From positions 12,169,347 through 12,233,346 of the forward strand of contig OY741282.1 of assembly GCA_963514095.1 (NCBI GenBank): a stretch of DNA of 64,000 bases, in the 5' to 3' direction. Source of the DNA: Eutrigla gurnardus. Lineage: Eukaryota > Chordata > Actinopteri > Perciformes > Triglidae. The notes under the pieces were generated by a model, which saw nothing but the letters and a program-made list of their open reading frames with translations, had not been told where the DNA came from and did not search any database. Shown piece after piece: positions 38,429-47,990 of this stretch (the first letter of the stretch is position 1; each line of letters begins with the position of its first letter). A program made the translations under genes and the position numbers.

Positions 38429-40683
38429 CATACAGGAGAGTGGATAATAGAGTGCTACAATCGTTACTGCTGGCTGACACTTAAATGAATAGCTGAAGTG
38501 AAACCAGGTTCAAGTTCAGATATCTCTACTGAGTCTGGTGTTTATGTGATCGTCTACATCTTCGCCGTGTCAAAGAAGTGTCTCATTACTGGTTCATTAG
38601 CAGATTAGTTATTTTTGTTAAATATATTCCAGCCAAACAATTATGCTCCCCTTCATTGTGATTCATGTCTGGGTTTAAAATATTAAATATGAATACACAT
38701 AAATATTTGCACGAGTCATACTGGCGATTTCAAAAATTATACAGTTTTATGTGCCTGTTTTATTAGTGGGTTCAAAATCACAGCATCCCACACGCTACAC
38801 ATGTAGGAACTGAGTAAATGAAAGGTCTGCATGAGTAAATGTAGTAGTAAATGAAAGTGACAAAGAATTAAAACGAATGTGTTTTTAATTCAGTTTTAAA
38901 AATAAACAGGGTGCAACCCGTCTTTGTTTTGCTAGCTGAGTTCAGAATTTGGACCACTTCTCTTACTTTGACCCCAGTCTTCCTCGTCACTACTCAGACT
39001 CCCTCAGGAGAATGAAACAGGAAATTAAGCCAAACTACTCATATGGCAAGAAAAACAGATGCGTCATATCTTGTCTTTGCAGAAGCAGGTGCTGGTGGTT
39101 GTTTGCTGCAGCTGTTCAATAAAGGCCAACGTTAGCTCCTCTGCCTGCATCGGCTGGAGTGCTGCTGCTGCGTTAGCTGATGCTCAAGGTGACAAATTAA
39201 CGATGTGTCTTATCTAACCACGGTGGGTGAAGCCATATGAATATGCCAGAGTCTGATGAGCCCACTCAGGCTCAGAATTCAAATCTGGACTGGCTGGGCT
39301 TGGACTCTTGAAAGTCATTGTGACCAAAGAGGCTAAGAGCTCTAATCAGCATGTCTGATTCATTTAATGGTGCAACCAGCCAATTGATGGCACATCCCAT
39401 CGGCCAGCACATGAAAGAGCTCAACTGCAGCCGGAGGCCCTCAGATTCAGGACCATAATCCCTGTCTCCCCTTCTCATGGGGAATGAAAATCGGATAAAA
39501 ATGTTGCACTGTAAAAGGTTTTTAATCTAAACAGCTTCTTGGAACGAACAGAAGGTTGTTTTCTATCGTCATGCAGGCAGCATTTTATTATTAATTATTA
39601 TTAATGGTTTCATTGGGGGGGTCATATAGAAATGAAAGGTCAGCAGTGTGGCTTTCCCCTCACCATTTCTGAAGTTGTAAATGAACTTAAACAACAATTG
39701 ATTTTCAAAATCATCACATTCAATTTTGCATTGTCATTCAAATCATTTGACTAATGCTTAATAGCTGCCAACAATTGGCGGCAGCAACAGATTTTCATTA
39801 CTGATCAACTTGATTTTTTTTACAATCTCAAAAATCTCTGTTTCATTCTCTTTGGCAGCGATAAGCAGAAGTAGTTTTCGCAGAAATCCAGTGTCACCTT
39901 TGCCCTTTGGAATATCCCCCAATGATTTGACATCTTCTAATTATTTGTTTAATACAACCCAAACATTCAGATTACATTTGTTTTTATAATGCATTTTACA
40001 GTTTAGTGTCATCATATGTAAACGCACTTTAAACTGTGTTTGAGTATGAAATGTGTGATAGACTACAAATAAACATTACCCACCAAAAATGTCTACTTTT
40101 TTGTGTTTTTAGATTTCCATTTATAGAATAATATTTCTACGTTATAATTTTCCACTTTTAGTGGTAGAGATTTTGACTGTATGGAAGCTGCATCATGTAA
40201 AAGACCAGTCCTAGAGGTTGCTGTATCTCCACACTCTACACACGGTTCGAACAGCTGTCTGTCCTGCAGGTTACCTCGGAGGTAAATAGGTGGAGGTGGA
40301 GGGGACACCCGGTAGTGGTTTCTAGGCGGGTCTGTTGCCAAACTGGAGGAAAGGTTAGCTGGGTCTTAGCCAACGTTTACATTGCAGTAAGCGGGGTACA
40401 AAACTCACCTGGCTCTCACTGCGTTGAACTCGCCGGTTGGCTTTCCAATGACGAGCTGCTGTAACGACAAATGAACAAGTCCCCACAGCACCAAAATAAA
40501 CACAGAGACCAGGGAAACTGCCAGCCCTTCCCGCAGCAGATATAGGTTCACTTCGGGCTTCCTCTCCGGTTCCCCGCTGTAGCCGTTATCCCCGCACCGT
40601 TCCCGGGAACCGTCGTTATCTTGCGCTCCATAATTATGTATACCGAAGGGTTTTATTCTCCTGACAGCGGTGTCGCTCTCCAT
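27886..40683 (-). CDS. ermp1: Endoplasmic reticulum metallopeptidase 1 (complete)
   Basis: ERMP1 is a zinc-dependent M28-family peptidase of the ER membrane with a lumenal catalytic domain; its natural substrates are poorly known. Coding exons in transcript order: 40683-40409, 38185-37881, 35961-35834, 35683-35578, 35024-34878, 34721-34629, 32585-32373, 32191-31971, 31663-31489, 31260-31070, 30652-30500, 30124-29922, 29796-29681, 29068-28905, 28062-27886. They sum to 2667 nt, 888 residues, against about 904 in human. The start is the only in-frame ATG before the first membrane segment (about residues 53-73). M28 ligands are visible: H185 and D187 (CHFD), D197 (GASDD), E231/E232 (GAEEN), E258 (NLEAAG), H334 (IYHTKYD). 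About eight hydrophobic membrane segments follow, then a lumenal C-terminal domain. The donor at 29680/29681 is non-canonical and carries a SINE target duplication. Catalytic competence is therefore likely. The gene is head-to-head with oaz1 and tail-to-tail with ric1. Confidence 0.96.
29072..29102. repeat. (CA)n microsatellite abutting an ermp1 3' splice site
   Basis: Some 15 CA units; on the transcribed minus strand this is a (GT)n run ending in gcgcag at the acceptor of exon 29068-28905. It stands where a polypyrimidine tract is normally found. Confidence 0.95.
29548..29670 (+). mobile_element. tRNA-derived SINE with target-site duplication, inside ermp1
   Basis: The plus strand carries a good polymerase III A box (TAGCTCAGTTGG, about 29560-29571) and a perfect B box (GGTTCGAATCC, about 29598-29608). 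A CTGCCTGTCATCCCCCC body follows, then a short A-rich tail (TTAAATAACTTAAAAAAAA). The element is flanked by GTGTCCTGGC at 29535-29544 and again at 29671-29680. With a one-base difference the match extends into the next three or four bases (ttt versus cttt). It lies opposite to ermp1 transcription, in its next-to-last intron. A functional tRNA gene was considered; the arms do not fold well and the tail and target duplication mark a SINE. Confidence 0.85.
31805..31900. repeat. Fragment of a common fish interspersed repeat, apparently rearranged
   Basis: GGTTAGCTTAGCTAAGCATAAACACTGG is followed by AGGTGCTGATAGGTGGATTTTGT. Both pieces recall a repeat that is abundant in teleost genomes and is also seen near 61340-61610. 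Here the two pieces seem joined in an unusual relative orientation. Recognition is from memory of recurring motifs, without an alignment. Confidence 0.35.
33417..33450. repeat. (GT)n microsatellite in an ermp1 intron
   Basis: Seventeen uninterrupted GT units in the intron between exons 34721-34629 and 32585-32373. Confidence 0.95.
33682..33760. repeat. Long (CA)n microsatellite in an ermp1 intron
   Basis: About 39 perfect CA units (79 bases), the longest simple repeat in the window. It produces spurious Thr-His and Cys-Val reading frames on both strands. Confidence 0.97.
36835..36876. repeat. (TG)n microsatellite in an ermp1 intron
   Basis: Twenty-one perfect TG units within the 1.9 kb intron between exons 38185-37881 and 35961-35834. 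Confidence 0.95.
37210..37660. repeat. Interspersed fish repeat in an ermp1 intron
   Basis: The stretch contains CAGCATGCTAAC, ATGCTAGCGTG, TCTGGGGACCATGAATG and ATTTCAGTCTGGACC followed by AAAGTGGTGGACCGAC. These are recurrent motifs of a short non-autonomous repeat widespread in percomorph genomes. Internal echoes (CTCTGGGGACCATGAATGCC near 37432 and CTCTGAGGGACATTAATGCC near 37562) suggest two partial tandem copies. No terminal inverted repeats were confirmed, so its class is undetermined. Confidence 0.55.
38373..38426. repeat. (GT)n microsatellite in ermp1 intron 1
   Basis: Twenty-seven perfect GT units. Confidence 0.95.
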
Positions 40684-41208
40684 TTTTGAGCCAGCGGTAC
40701 ATCAGCTGCAAGCGTCGTCCTCAGGCGTCGCTTTTCTTTTTTTTCTGAAAGAACGACGGATCGCGCTGAGGGACAAACTTCAACGCGAGGGCGAGACGCT
40801 CGAAAAATGAGAAGCAGAGGAGTGGAGGACATCTACGCACGGAATTGTTCTCTCGCGTATAAGTATACACTAGATAATTACGTAGCAATTCTAACGTAAA
40901 AATACGTTACTCGCGGAAATGTGCGCCCTTTTGCCTAAATATGAAAATAGCCAGCTTAGTAATGTTAGAGGGGCAACTTAATTATCGTCTCATCTCACTC
41001 GTGAACTGCTCCTTTAACATGAACTCGATGAACTCCACACCCCCAGTACCAGTCACAGCCCTGCAAGTATATCAATATTATCAGCACAATTACCATAACT
41101 AAAAGAAAGGCTAAATTATTTGCATAGTGCCTTTCAACAATAACATTTTACCCAAACAGAAAGGTCCATTTCAGAGTGTGTATGTTTTATAATTGTTTTT
41201 CATCATCA

Positions 41209-41260
<52 letters not shown>

Positions 41261-43078
41261 CATCATCATCATCATCATCATCAAGCAGCATTTTATATTT
41301 TTAAATACCTTTTGCAGATTTTGTTCATGCAGTCTTGTCAATGAGTAACAACAAGCTGTCACAAATAATAAGATACAAATTAAAAAGATTAAAGCACATT
41401 TATTCATAAACGTATTGAATGTCCAATATACAGTTTTCGGGAGTATAGTTTGATAGAGCCACATAGGAAATGTAATATGTAATATACATGTTACTTTTAA
41501 GCTTTATATGAAATATTTCCTAAGCAAAGTAATCAATTGGTCTAAACACAGACATCAACATAAATGTATTAAAGTATTTATTTTGCATCGAGTGAAACTG
41601 TTGCTGGCTGAACTGATATCATGTTATGATTCGATGCTAGGGCTACGCGGTTTATCTGCTGCTTTGTCGCCACCGAGTGGACAATATAATATTAGTCAAT
41701 GCACGCTGACATTTCTCATATCACCATGCTTTTTTTTTTTTTTTTTAAGTTTTAAACTTCCAAACAAAACGTTAAACGTGTTACATCTCTTCTATCGTCC
41801 AGCCATTTAAGTACAGTTACGAAAAAAAGCTTATAATCTGACAATTCAGTAACCATGCATACTCAATTAGCCTACGAGTAAAAACATTCAGAATGTAACA
41901 TAAGAAAGGTACAGACGTATTAGCAACAGAATGCATTTCACATCTCAAAAGCAGAAGTCTTTGACGATGTTGACGCATTATGCAAAATAGTACCCAGGTG
42001 TTACATTATTATATTCATATGATTGATGTAATAACATGCAAGTAGTTAATTTGTGTTGTAGTCGCTCAGTCATTACTGATACGGATATATTATTTATTAA
42101 TGCATAATATACGATGAACAAATCAGATGTTTAAGTAAAACCCTAAAAAAGAATCTAGCAAAGTAATTAGTAGGCCTTCCTATTGCTGTCAGATACATGT
42201 AGTCAGTAATGGGTATAAAATGGCCCTTTCAAATGTACTGCATAAGCAGGGGGCTTATTAATTACACTGAAATCAACTTCCGCTCAATAAAATTAACTAA
42301 TTGCTGCCAAGTGTGTCCAAATGACGCGAGCGGCTAATAATTATATGGAAACAAGTGTCTTTCTGATGTGAGGTTAGAGTAGAATCTCCACCGTTTAGCG
42401 TTTCTGGTTAGCGTTAGCTTGTTGTTAGCTAAAGAAGCTACAAGCTATTAGCTCAGTATGGGTTTTCCTCTTTCAAAATAAAAGCCCCAGTCTTTATTTA
42501 TTGGGGAACGTATTTTGATAACAATGAAAGCGAAATTGAACTGAAGTAAACAAAGTAAATGCAGAAAGGCCAACTCTGAAAACAGCCCCAATCTTATGCT
42601 TTAACAACAATATCCATCAATGTATATTGTGAAAAGGTGTGCATTTCTGCAGATATTTAATTAATTAAATAATCAATTGTGCTGTCAATAGAAACAAGGA
42701 GTTTATACTTTACAACTAAAATATGTTTTATAAGAGGATTACAGAATTTTTGAAAATTCAGTGTGATTAAATTACACTATTTTGAGACCAACTACTACTA
42801 CCTCAGTCCAGAGAAATTGCTGTATGAATGAAATGTTGTATAAACCACGGTATATTAAAAGCATGTTACATATAAAGTCTTGTTTTTTCTCTTAATTTCT
42901 TAATATTTTTAAGTCAAAGACAAAACAATGCAACGGAAACGTTAAAGGGAACCTTCATTGCTGGTGACTTGACTGCTGTTTTTTTGGTAACAGCTCCAGT
43001 TCCGACTCTCCGAACGATCATTAGCTTGCCGAGCATTGCAGAGAGCAGTCAGCCCGTCGTGTCTCTACCCGAGGCCGG
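40684..43078. promoter_or_regulatory. Divergent intergenic region between ermp1 and oaz1
   Basis: The region separates the two start codons, which point away from each other, so it must hold both promoters and both 5' UTRs. No TATA box with clear spacing was recognised. GC content and CpG rise close to each start (for example gcgaggg...gagacgctcg near 40786-40801 and cagcccgtcgtgtctctacccgaggccgg split across 43050-43078), consistent with CpG-type promoters. The middle is AT-rich and contains an ATT/ATC microsatellite. Small frames such as 41508-41810 show no homology. Confidence 0.5.
41201..41283. repeat. (ATC)/(ATT) trinucleotide microsatellite
   Basis: A compound array of CAT, then ATT, then ATC units covers about 83 bases in the ermp1-oaz1 intergenic region. 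It gives a spurious poly-Met/poly-Ile frame on the minus strand. Confidence 0.95.
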
Positions 43079-45541
43079 ATGGTAAAATCCAACCTCCAGC
43101 GGATCCTAAACAGTCATTGCTTTGCTCGCGAGAAAGAAGGAAAACAACAGTATTCAACTACCATGGCGGATTTGAGTAATGGTATCTGTGACATTATTGG
43201 GAAGTAAGTAAACGATGAAAAATACCTCACCTAGCTAACCGCTAACCTTGATGTGGGGGAGGGGTGGCTAAACTAGCGTAGCTTGCAACCGTGGAAAAGC
43301 GGAAGTAAAACGCGTTTTACTTTCAACGTACATTTCGTGTGTAATATGCTGTATAAATAACATCCCATTGTTGTGTGTTTTGGCGTCTATAGTACAATGT
43401 TATTTTAAAAAACGAAATAATAATGTCATGTTGAAACAAGGTACGGATGTTGATGTTGGCCCTGGAGACGACATGAGCTAACGTTAGCTATAAACCATGT
43501 CGAACTTGAGATACGTCACAGTAGTTGGCTTCGCCAGCGAGCTAAACGGCTAGCATCAACATTACGACGTAGTTGACGTAAAGTTGCGAAAGGAGAACGA
43601 TAACAAATAACTTAAGCTAGGCATATCTTCCGTTTAGTTCGGGGAACATTCACCGAGCGGTTTTAAATAGGATTGTTCGGTTCCTCTCGCGTCAGCCCAT
43701 TTAAATACCAACCCGACTTTTCACGTTTATTAAGTAAATTTGACGTAACTTTGTTAAATCCGTATGATACGGATTTGTCGCATAACGAGACAACGTGACC
43801 CGAGCTCACGTTACTTTGTCGATCTAGTAAAGGGAGGGCCGGAGAGAACAGGTTCCGCCAGGGTAAATATTTGCACGTATAGTCGTCAGGTGTACGTTAA
43901 ACTCGTGAACTGACAAGAATCATTACGCAACAGACAGTTTACCGCAGCAGCAGCAGCCTCGTGATGGCAGGATGAAGTTACTGTACATCCGACCGGAGGC
44001 AGAGAGGGTTGTTGTCGTTAATATTTAAAACTAATGTGTGGTCTGTTCCATTCCTACGTGGCCGTCGAGTAACGAACCGAAAAGGACGGACATGGCTGTT
44101 GATTTAATTTACAAAAGTCCTTAAAAACGTGTAGGTAGAAAAAAAAAGAGTAATCGAAAATATTGATTAGGAACCCAGCTATTTAATGCAACCACACGTT
44201 CAGTCTAAGGCAAGAAAGATAACCACTTGACTGAAGTGATAGCTGTTAATACAGAGTACTGTAATGCTGTATGTGAAGGAAAGAAAAAAATCACTTGGAA
44301 AATTAATTGGGAATTTTGAGCATTTCTTTGTCATATCATAGTGGACTCAATAACTTTAGGTTTTTTGTTATTGTAAAATGTTGCCTTTAATGGAATATGG
44401 ATTAAAATAATAAAAAAAATCACTTTTGTCAGACATTTCAATAATACAACAAAGGCATCTTCATGGTTTGGACAATGTAAGTAATTGAATAACATCACCC
44501 TATGCTTTAGGAAAATGTAATTGTTATTATAACAAATAATCAATAAATAATAACCACCAAATGTAACTGTTGGTTACTAATATGATCCCCTACTGAGATG
44601 AGCTTATGTCAGTGTCTTTTTCATTAGCTTTAATAAGGCACAAGACGCAGTATGTTTTCCTGACAGTTTGGTCAATTGTTACACCACAAAAATATCGTTT
44701 GTGGGGCGTTCAGTAGATTTTAGGGGCTCTGCTTGCATTTCAACTTGCGCTGGCTCTTTCAGCTCATAACACAAAGATTTTTACTTCAAGAATCCGAGTC
44801 TGGTTTTGTGGTTTTAGCAGCAAATATCTTTGGTTGGTTGCCTTCCACCCCGTCCTGCTGCGTTGGTGCACCGCTCTTAAAAAGTTCAGTTAACAACTCT
44901 GTAAACACAGTGCCATTGTTTTGTGGAACAGGAATTGTAAGTGGTTTGAAAGAGCACCCGTGACTGCTTGTGTAACATGTGTTGTAGATTGAGCTCTTAG
45001 ATGTTGGTAGCTGCAGTATTAGGTAAAATGTACAACTTGCAGAAACTTTGCATCAGTATTGAATAATATTACATTTTATTAGTAATAAAGCCAACAGCCT
45101 GTAGTTATTTGAGCAACTGCATGGACAATTAAAATTCATTAGCTTAATCTTAGAATATACTGTGTGTGCATTATATGGCATTGTGTCAATTCTTCTTGGT
45201 ACACAATGGAGAAACTGGTCAACGCCCATATTTGTCCATCGAGCCCCATAGGGTATTTGAGGTTGACGTAATCCTGAATGTGCAATTATTTACATGTAGT
45301 AATATACAGTACACGTTGAATTACAGAAAATGCAAATTTTATTTGTGACTATGTCCTTTCTGTGTCCTCCCTTTCAGCCTGTCCCTGCATTGTAGTAGTA
45401 CCCGCCACCCGGGGCCTCTGTGGTGCTCCTGATGCCCCTCTCCCACCCCTGAAGATCCCAGGTGGGCGAGGGAATGGCACACGGGATCACACTCCTTCAG
45501 CTCGGCTACTCCACTCAGTAAGTCTGCACGCACACACGCAC

Positions 45542-45589
<48 letters not shown>

Positions 45590-47063
45590 CGCAGAAGAAC
45601 TATAACGCAGATGCAGAAATGAGAGAAAGCTGGTTTCGGAGGAAGAAATGTGTCAAAAATAGGAGCTTAAACCATTTCCTGGCGCCTGATCCGGTGTCGG
45701 TTACTCACTGTTGCTGTTATAGATTGTACTTTTAAAGTTTTTAATGCACAATTACATTTTCTTATTGTGTACAAATCATCTGTGTCACATGACTGTCAGT
45801 ATATGACTGTCGGTATAAATCCTACACAGTTTTTTCCTTCTATTTCTGTTAAGTACTTTGAGAGAGATGAAAAAACTGAGTCAAATTCCTTGCATGTCAG
45901 AGGAAGGCGCACCCTGTTTTTACTTTATTCAGTCACCAACCCTCAGCAGTAAATCACCATTTGATTTCTTTTTCGCTTTTTTTTTTTTTCCTCCAGAGTT
46001 CAGTTTATATGTAAGGACTGTTGCCCTGCTTGGCCAGAGTTGCAGGCAGCATATAACGGGGCCAACGTGTGCATGTAATTGTTTTGGCAACATTTCCATA
46101 CTACTTAGATTATACTTGGATCTGAACGACACAATTAATGCCACCCACTGCTGATTTCAGATGTTACCATTGTTTCTTTCCAGGATCGAAAGTTGACTGT
46201 AACGGAGGAGCCAGCAGGGAATGGTCGCCCTGGGATACTCCATTTCCAAAGTCATCCCACTGTTACCAAGACGATACAGTGGGATGCTTTCCTAAGCAGC
46301 AGCGCACTCTATGTGGAGATACCTCTTGACCCTCTTCCTGAAGGCAGCAAGGAGAGGTGAGGGGAGGCCAGATTGTTAGCAACAGGAGAGTCCACAAGTG
46401 GAATAAAGGCACATGTGAGCCATGCTACTGGAGAGTAAACAAGCACGAAAATCAAGTCAAACATATTTAGTAATAGTTGGTACGGAACATGTTTTTTAAA
46501 AGATGACAGAAAAATGATTGGACCTTTGGAACCTGTAGATCTTCAAGCCTTGATAACATGTTCATGTCGATGTGTAGCCCGATTTTAAAGATGAAGGTTT
46601 CCTCACTTTGGTGGTGTTATTATAGGATGTGCATGATATTTTATTTTTTTGTGCCTGTATGTTAGAGGGTTGTGTTCCTTTCTCTAACCTAAGCTGCTCC
46701 CTGTTCTCCCTCCAGTTTCGCGGCTCTCCTAGAGTATGCTGAAGAACATCTGAAAGTTGTCAGTGTGTTTGTCTGCTTTTACAAGAACAGAGATGATCGT
46801 GGTACGTACCGACGGTCCTGTTTTCCCCAACATACCGTTGTCATTGGGACAACTTGAACATGATTATTTTTGATTTCTGTGTTGCGACTCGTACTGCGTT
46901 TAACATCTGTTGTCCCAATCTTATTCTTACAGCTAAACTGGTGCGTACTTTCAGTTTCCTGGGCTTTGAGATTGTGAAACCGGGCCATGCCCTCGTCCCA
47001 CCTCGACCTGATGTATTCTTCATGGCCTACAATTTTGACAGGGACTCCTCGGATGAGGAGTAG
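43079..47063 (+). CDS. oaz1: Ornithine decarboxylase antizyme 1 (programmed +1 frameshift)
   Basis: Antizyme binds ornithine decarboxylase monomers and sends them to the proteasome without ubiquitin. It also limits polyamine uptake, and its own synthesis is switched on by polyamines. Coding exons: 43079-43203, 45378-45517, 46184-46356, 46716-46801, 46933-47063. ORF1 starts at the ATG with sequence [19 protein letters not shown], typical of the OAZ1 paralogue, and stops after 59 codons at TGA 45430-45432. Skipping one base after TCC 45427-45429 opens ORF2, giving about 217 residues against 228 in human. ORF2 carries the family hallmarks [33 protein letters not shown] and [15 protein letters not shown]. 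An in-frame ATG at 43163-43165 (ccATGG) could give the shorter N-terminal form known for OAZ1. Which teleost duplicate (oaz1a or oaz1b) this is cannot be settled here. Confidence 0.95.
45427..45433 (+). promoter_or_regulatory. oaz1: +1 ribosomal frameshift site TCC-TGA-T of antizyme
   Basis: Frame zero reads TGG TGC TCC TGA. The ribosome is expected to pause at UGA, shift forward one base and continue GAT GCC CCT. This is the conserved antizyme shift site; UGA and its slow decoding are part of the stimulus. The upstream frame up to TCC and the downstream frame from GAT both match antizyme proteins. Confidence 0.95.
45436..45488 (+). promoter_or_regulatory. oaz1: Frameshift-stimulating RNA pseudoknot of antizyme
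   Basis: Stem 1 pairs CCCTC (45436-45440) with GAGGG (45468-45472) and CCCACC (45442-45447) with GGTGGG (45461-45466), leaving a T/C mismatch between them. Stem 2 pairs the loop bases GATCCC (45454-45459) with GGGATC (45483-45488), closing an H-type pseudoknot. It starts three bases after the shift-site stop codon. The arrangement matches the pseudoknot known in vertebrate OAZ1/OAZ2 mRNAs. Confidence 0.88.
45530..45586. repeat. (CA)n microsatellite in oaz1 intron 2
   Basis: An imperfect CA/CG array turning into about 20 perfect CA units begins some 12 bases after the 5' splice site of exon 45378-45517. Confidence 0.95.
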
Positions 47064-47990
47064 CCCTCTGGACAGCCCCTCTACCCCCTGCTTACTTCCC
47101 TTTTTTCTTCCTATTGTATGTTTGTCCATCCCAGTTTACTCATACTCCACACCATCTGTGTTAAACCCCTTGACAGTAGTTCTCTGTATGCAAGTATTCT
47201 TTTCCCCCCATGCTTTTTGTGTTCAAGGGAATATGTAAGATGTGCATCTCCTGTTTCCACCATCTGTTTATTATACTGTTTTCATCGACGAAAAATTGGT
47301 GTTGTCACTAAAAAAGGAGGGAACCTTTTGTTTTTTGGACTTGCAATCACAGTGCAGTTGTCATAGCTATAAGTTAAGTGCATTTCTTGTTAAATCTTTG
47401 TTTTTTTTTTATATTTTCTGTTATGATAGATTATGCTGAAGGAGTCTTCATTTCTTGAATGTACAGTAAAAAGGTCATCAGGTTTACACTCGGGTACTCC
47501 AGCTTTCTTTTGATTGGCTTATTAAGAAATGTGTCCCATTTCCTTTCTCTCTGAATTGGATAACAATCGTGTTTCAGTGGGACCAGTTTTATTTTTGTGG
47601 CACCAACATCCTCTTTAATATTTTTGAAACGTGAGTGACAGCCCCAATAATTGGTACTTCATTGCTGGGTATTGAATCCATTTAGTCGAGAGGTGGTGAA
47701 AAGATGAATGCCGTTGCATGTGTGATGTAGACGCTTCATTTTCAAGTTAAAGATCCTACCATGAGTGTATTGGTACAATGCGAAAGGACAGTAAATAATC
47801 CAAAGTGCTTTTGCTTCTTTCTGACGATGTTGTTTTGGAGGTTGGATAAAAATGCTGTGATGTTATGATTGGATTTTTTTTTTATTAGCATTCCTTTTTA
47901 ACTTCTTTTTCATGATAGTGTTGAGTTTGTTCACCTGCATAGTGGTACCTGTTGTGCTTCTGTGATAATAAAACAAAATGAAAACAAATC
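47064..47990 (+). other. oaz1: oaz1 3' UTR with AATAAA at 47967-47972
   Basis: This AT-rich sequence after the TAG stop (47061-47063) has no further splice or coding signal. It ends at tgataataaaac, a canonical poly(A) hexamer, about 900 bases downstream. An earlier weak signal may exist, but this is the first convincing AATAAA. Confidence 0.7.

Noticed and set aside
41171..41464. Minus-strand frame with poly-Met and poly-Ile
   Set aside because: Product of the ATT/ATC trinucleotide microsatellite.
43204..43209. Reading oaz1 exon 1 through to the TAA as a short peptide gene
   Set aside because: GGGAA|GTAAGT is a strong donor, and splicing to 45378 restores the conserved LSLHC...WCS end of ORF1.
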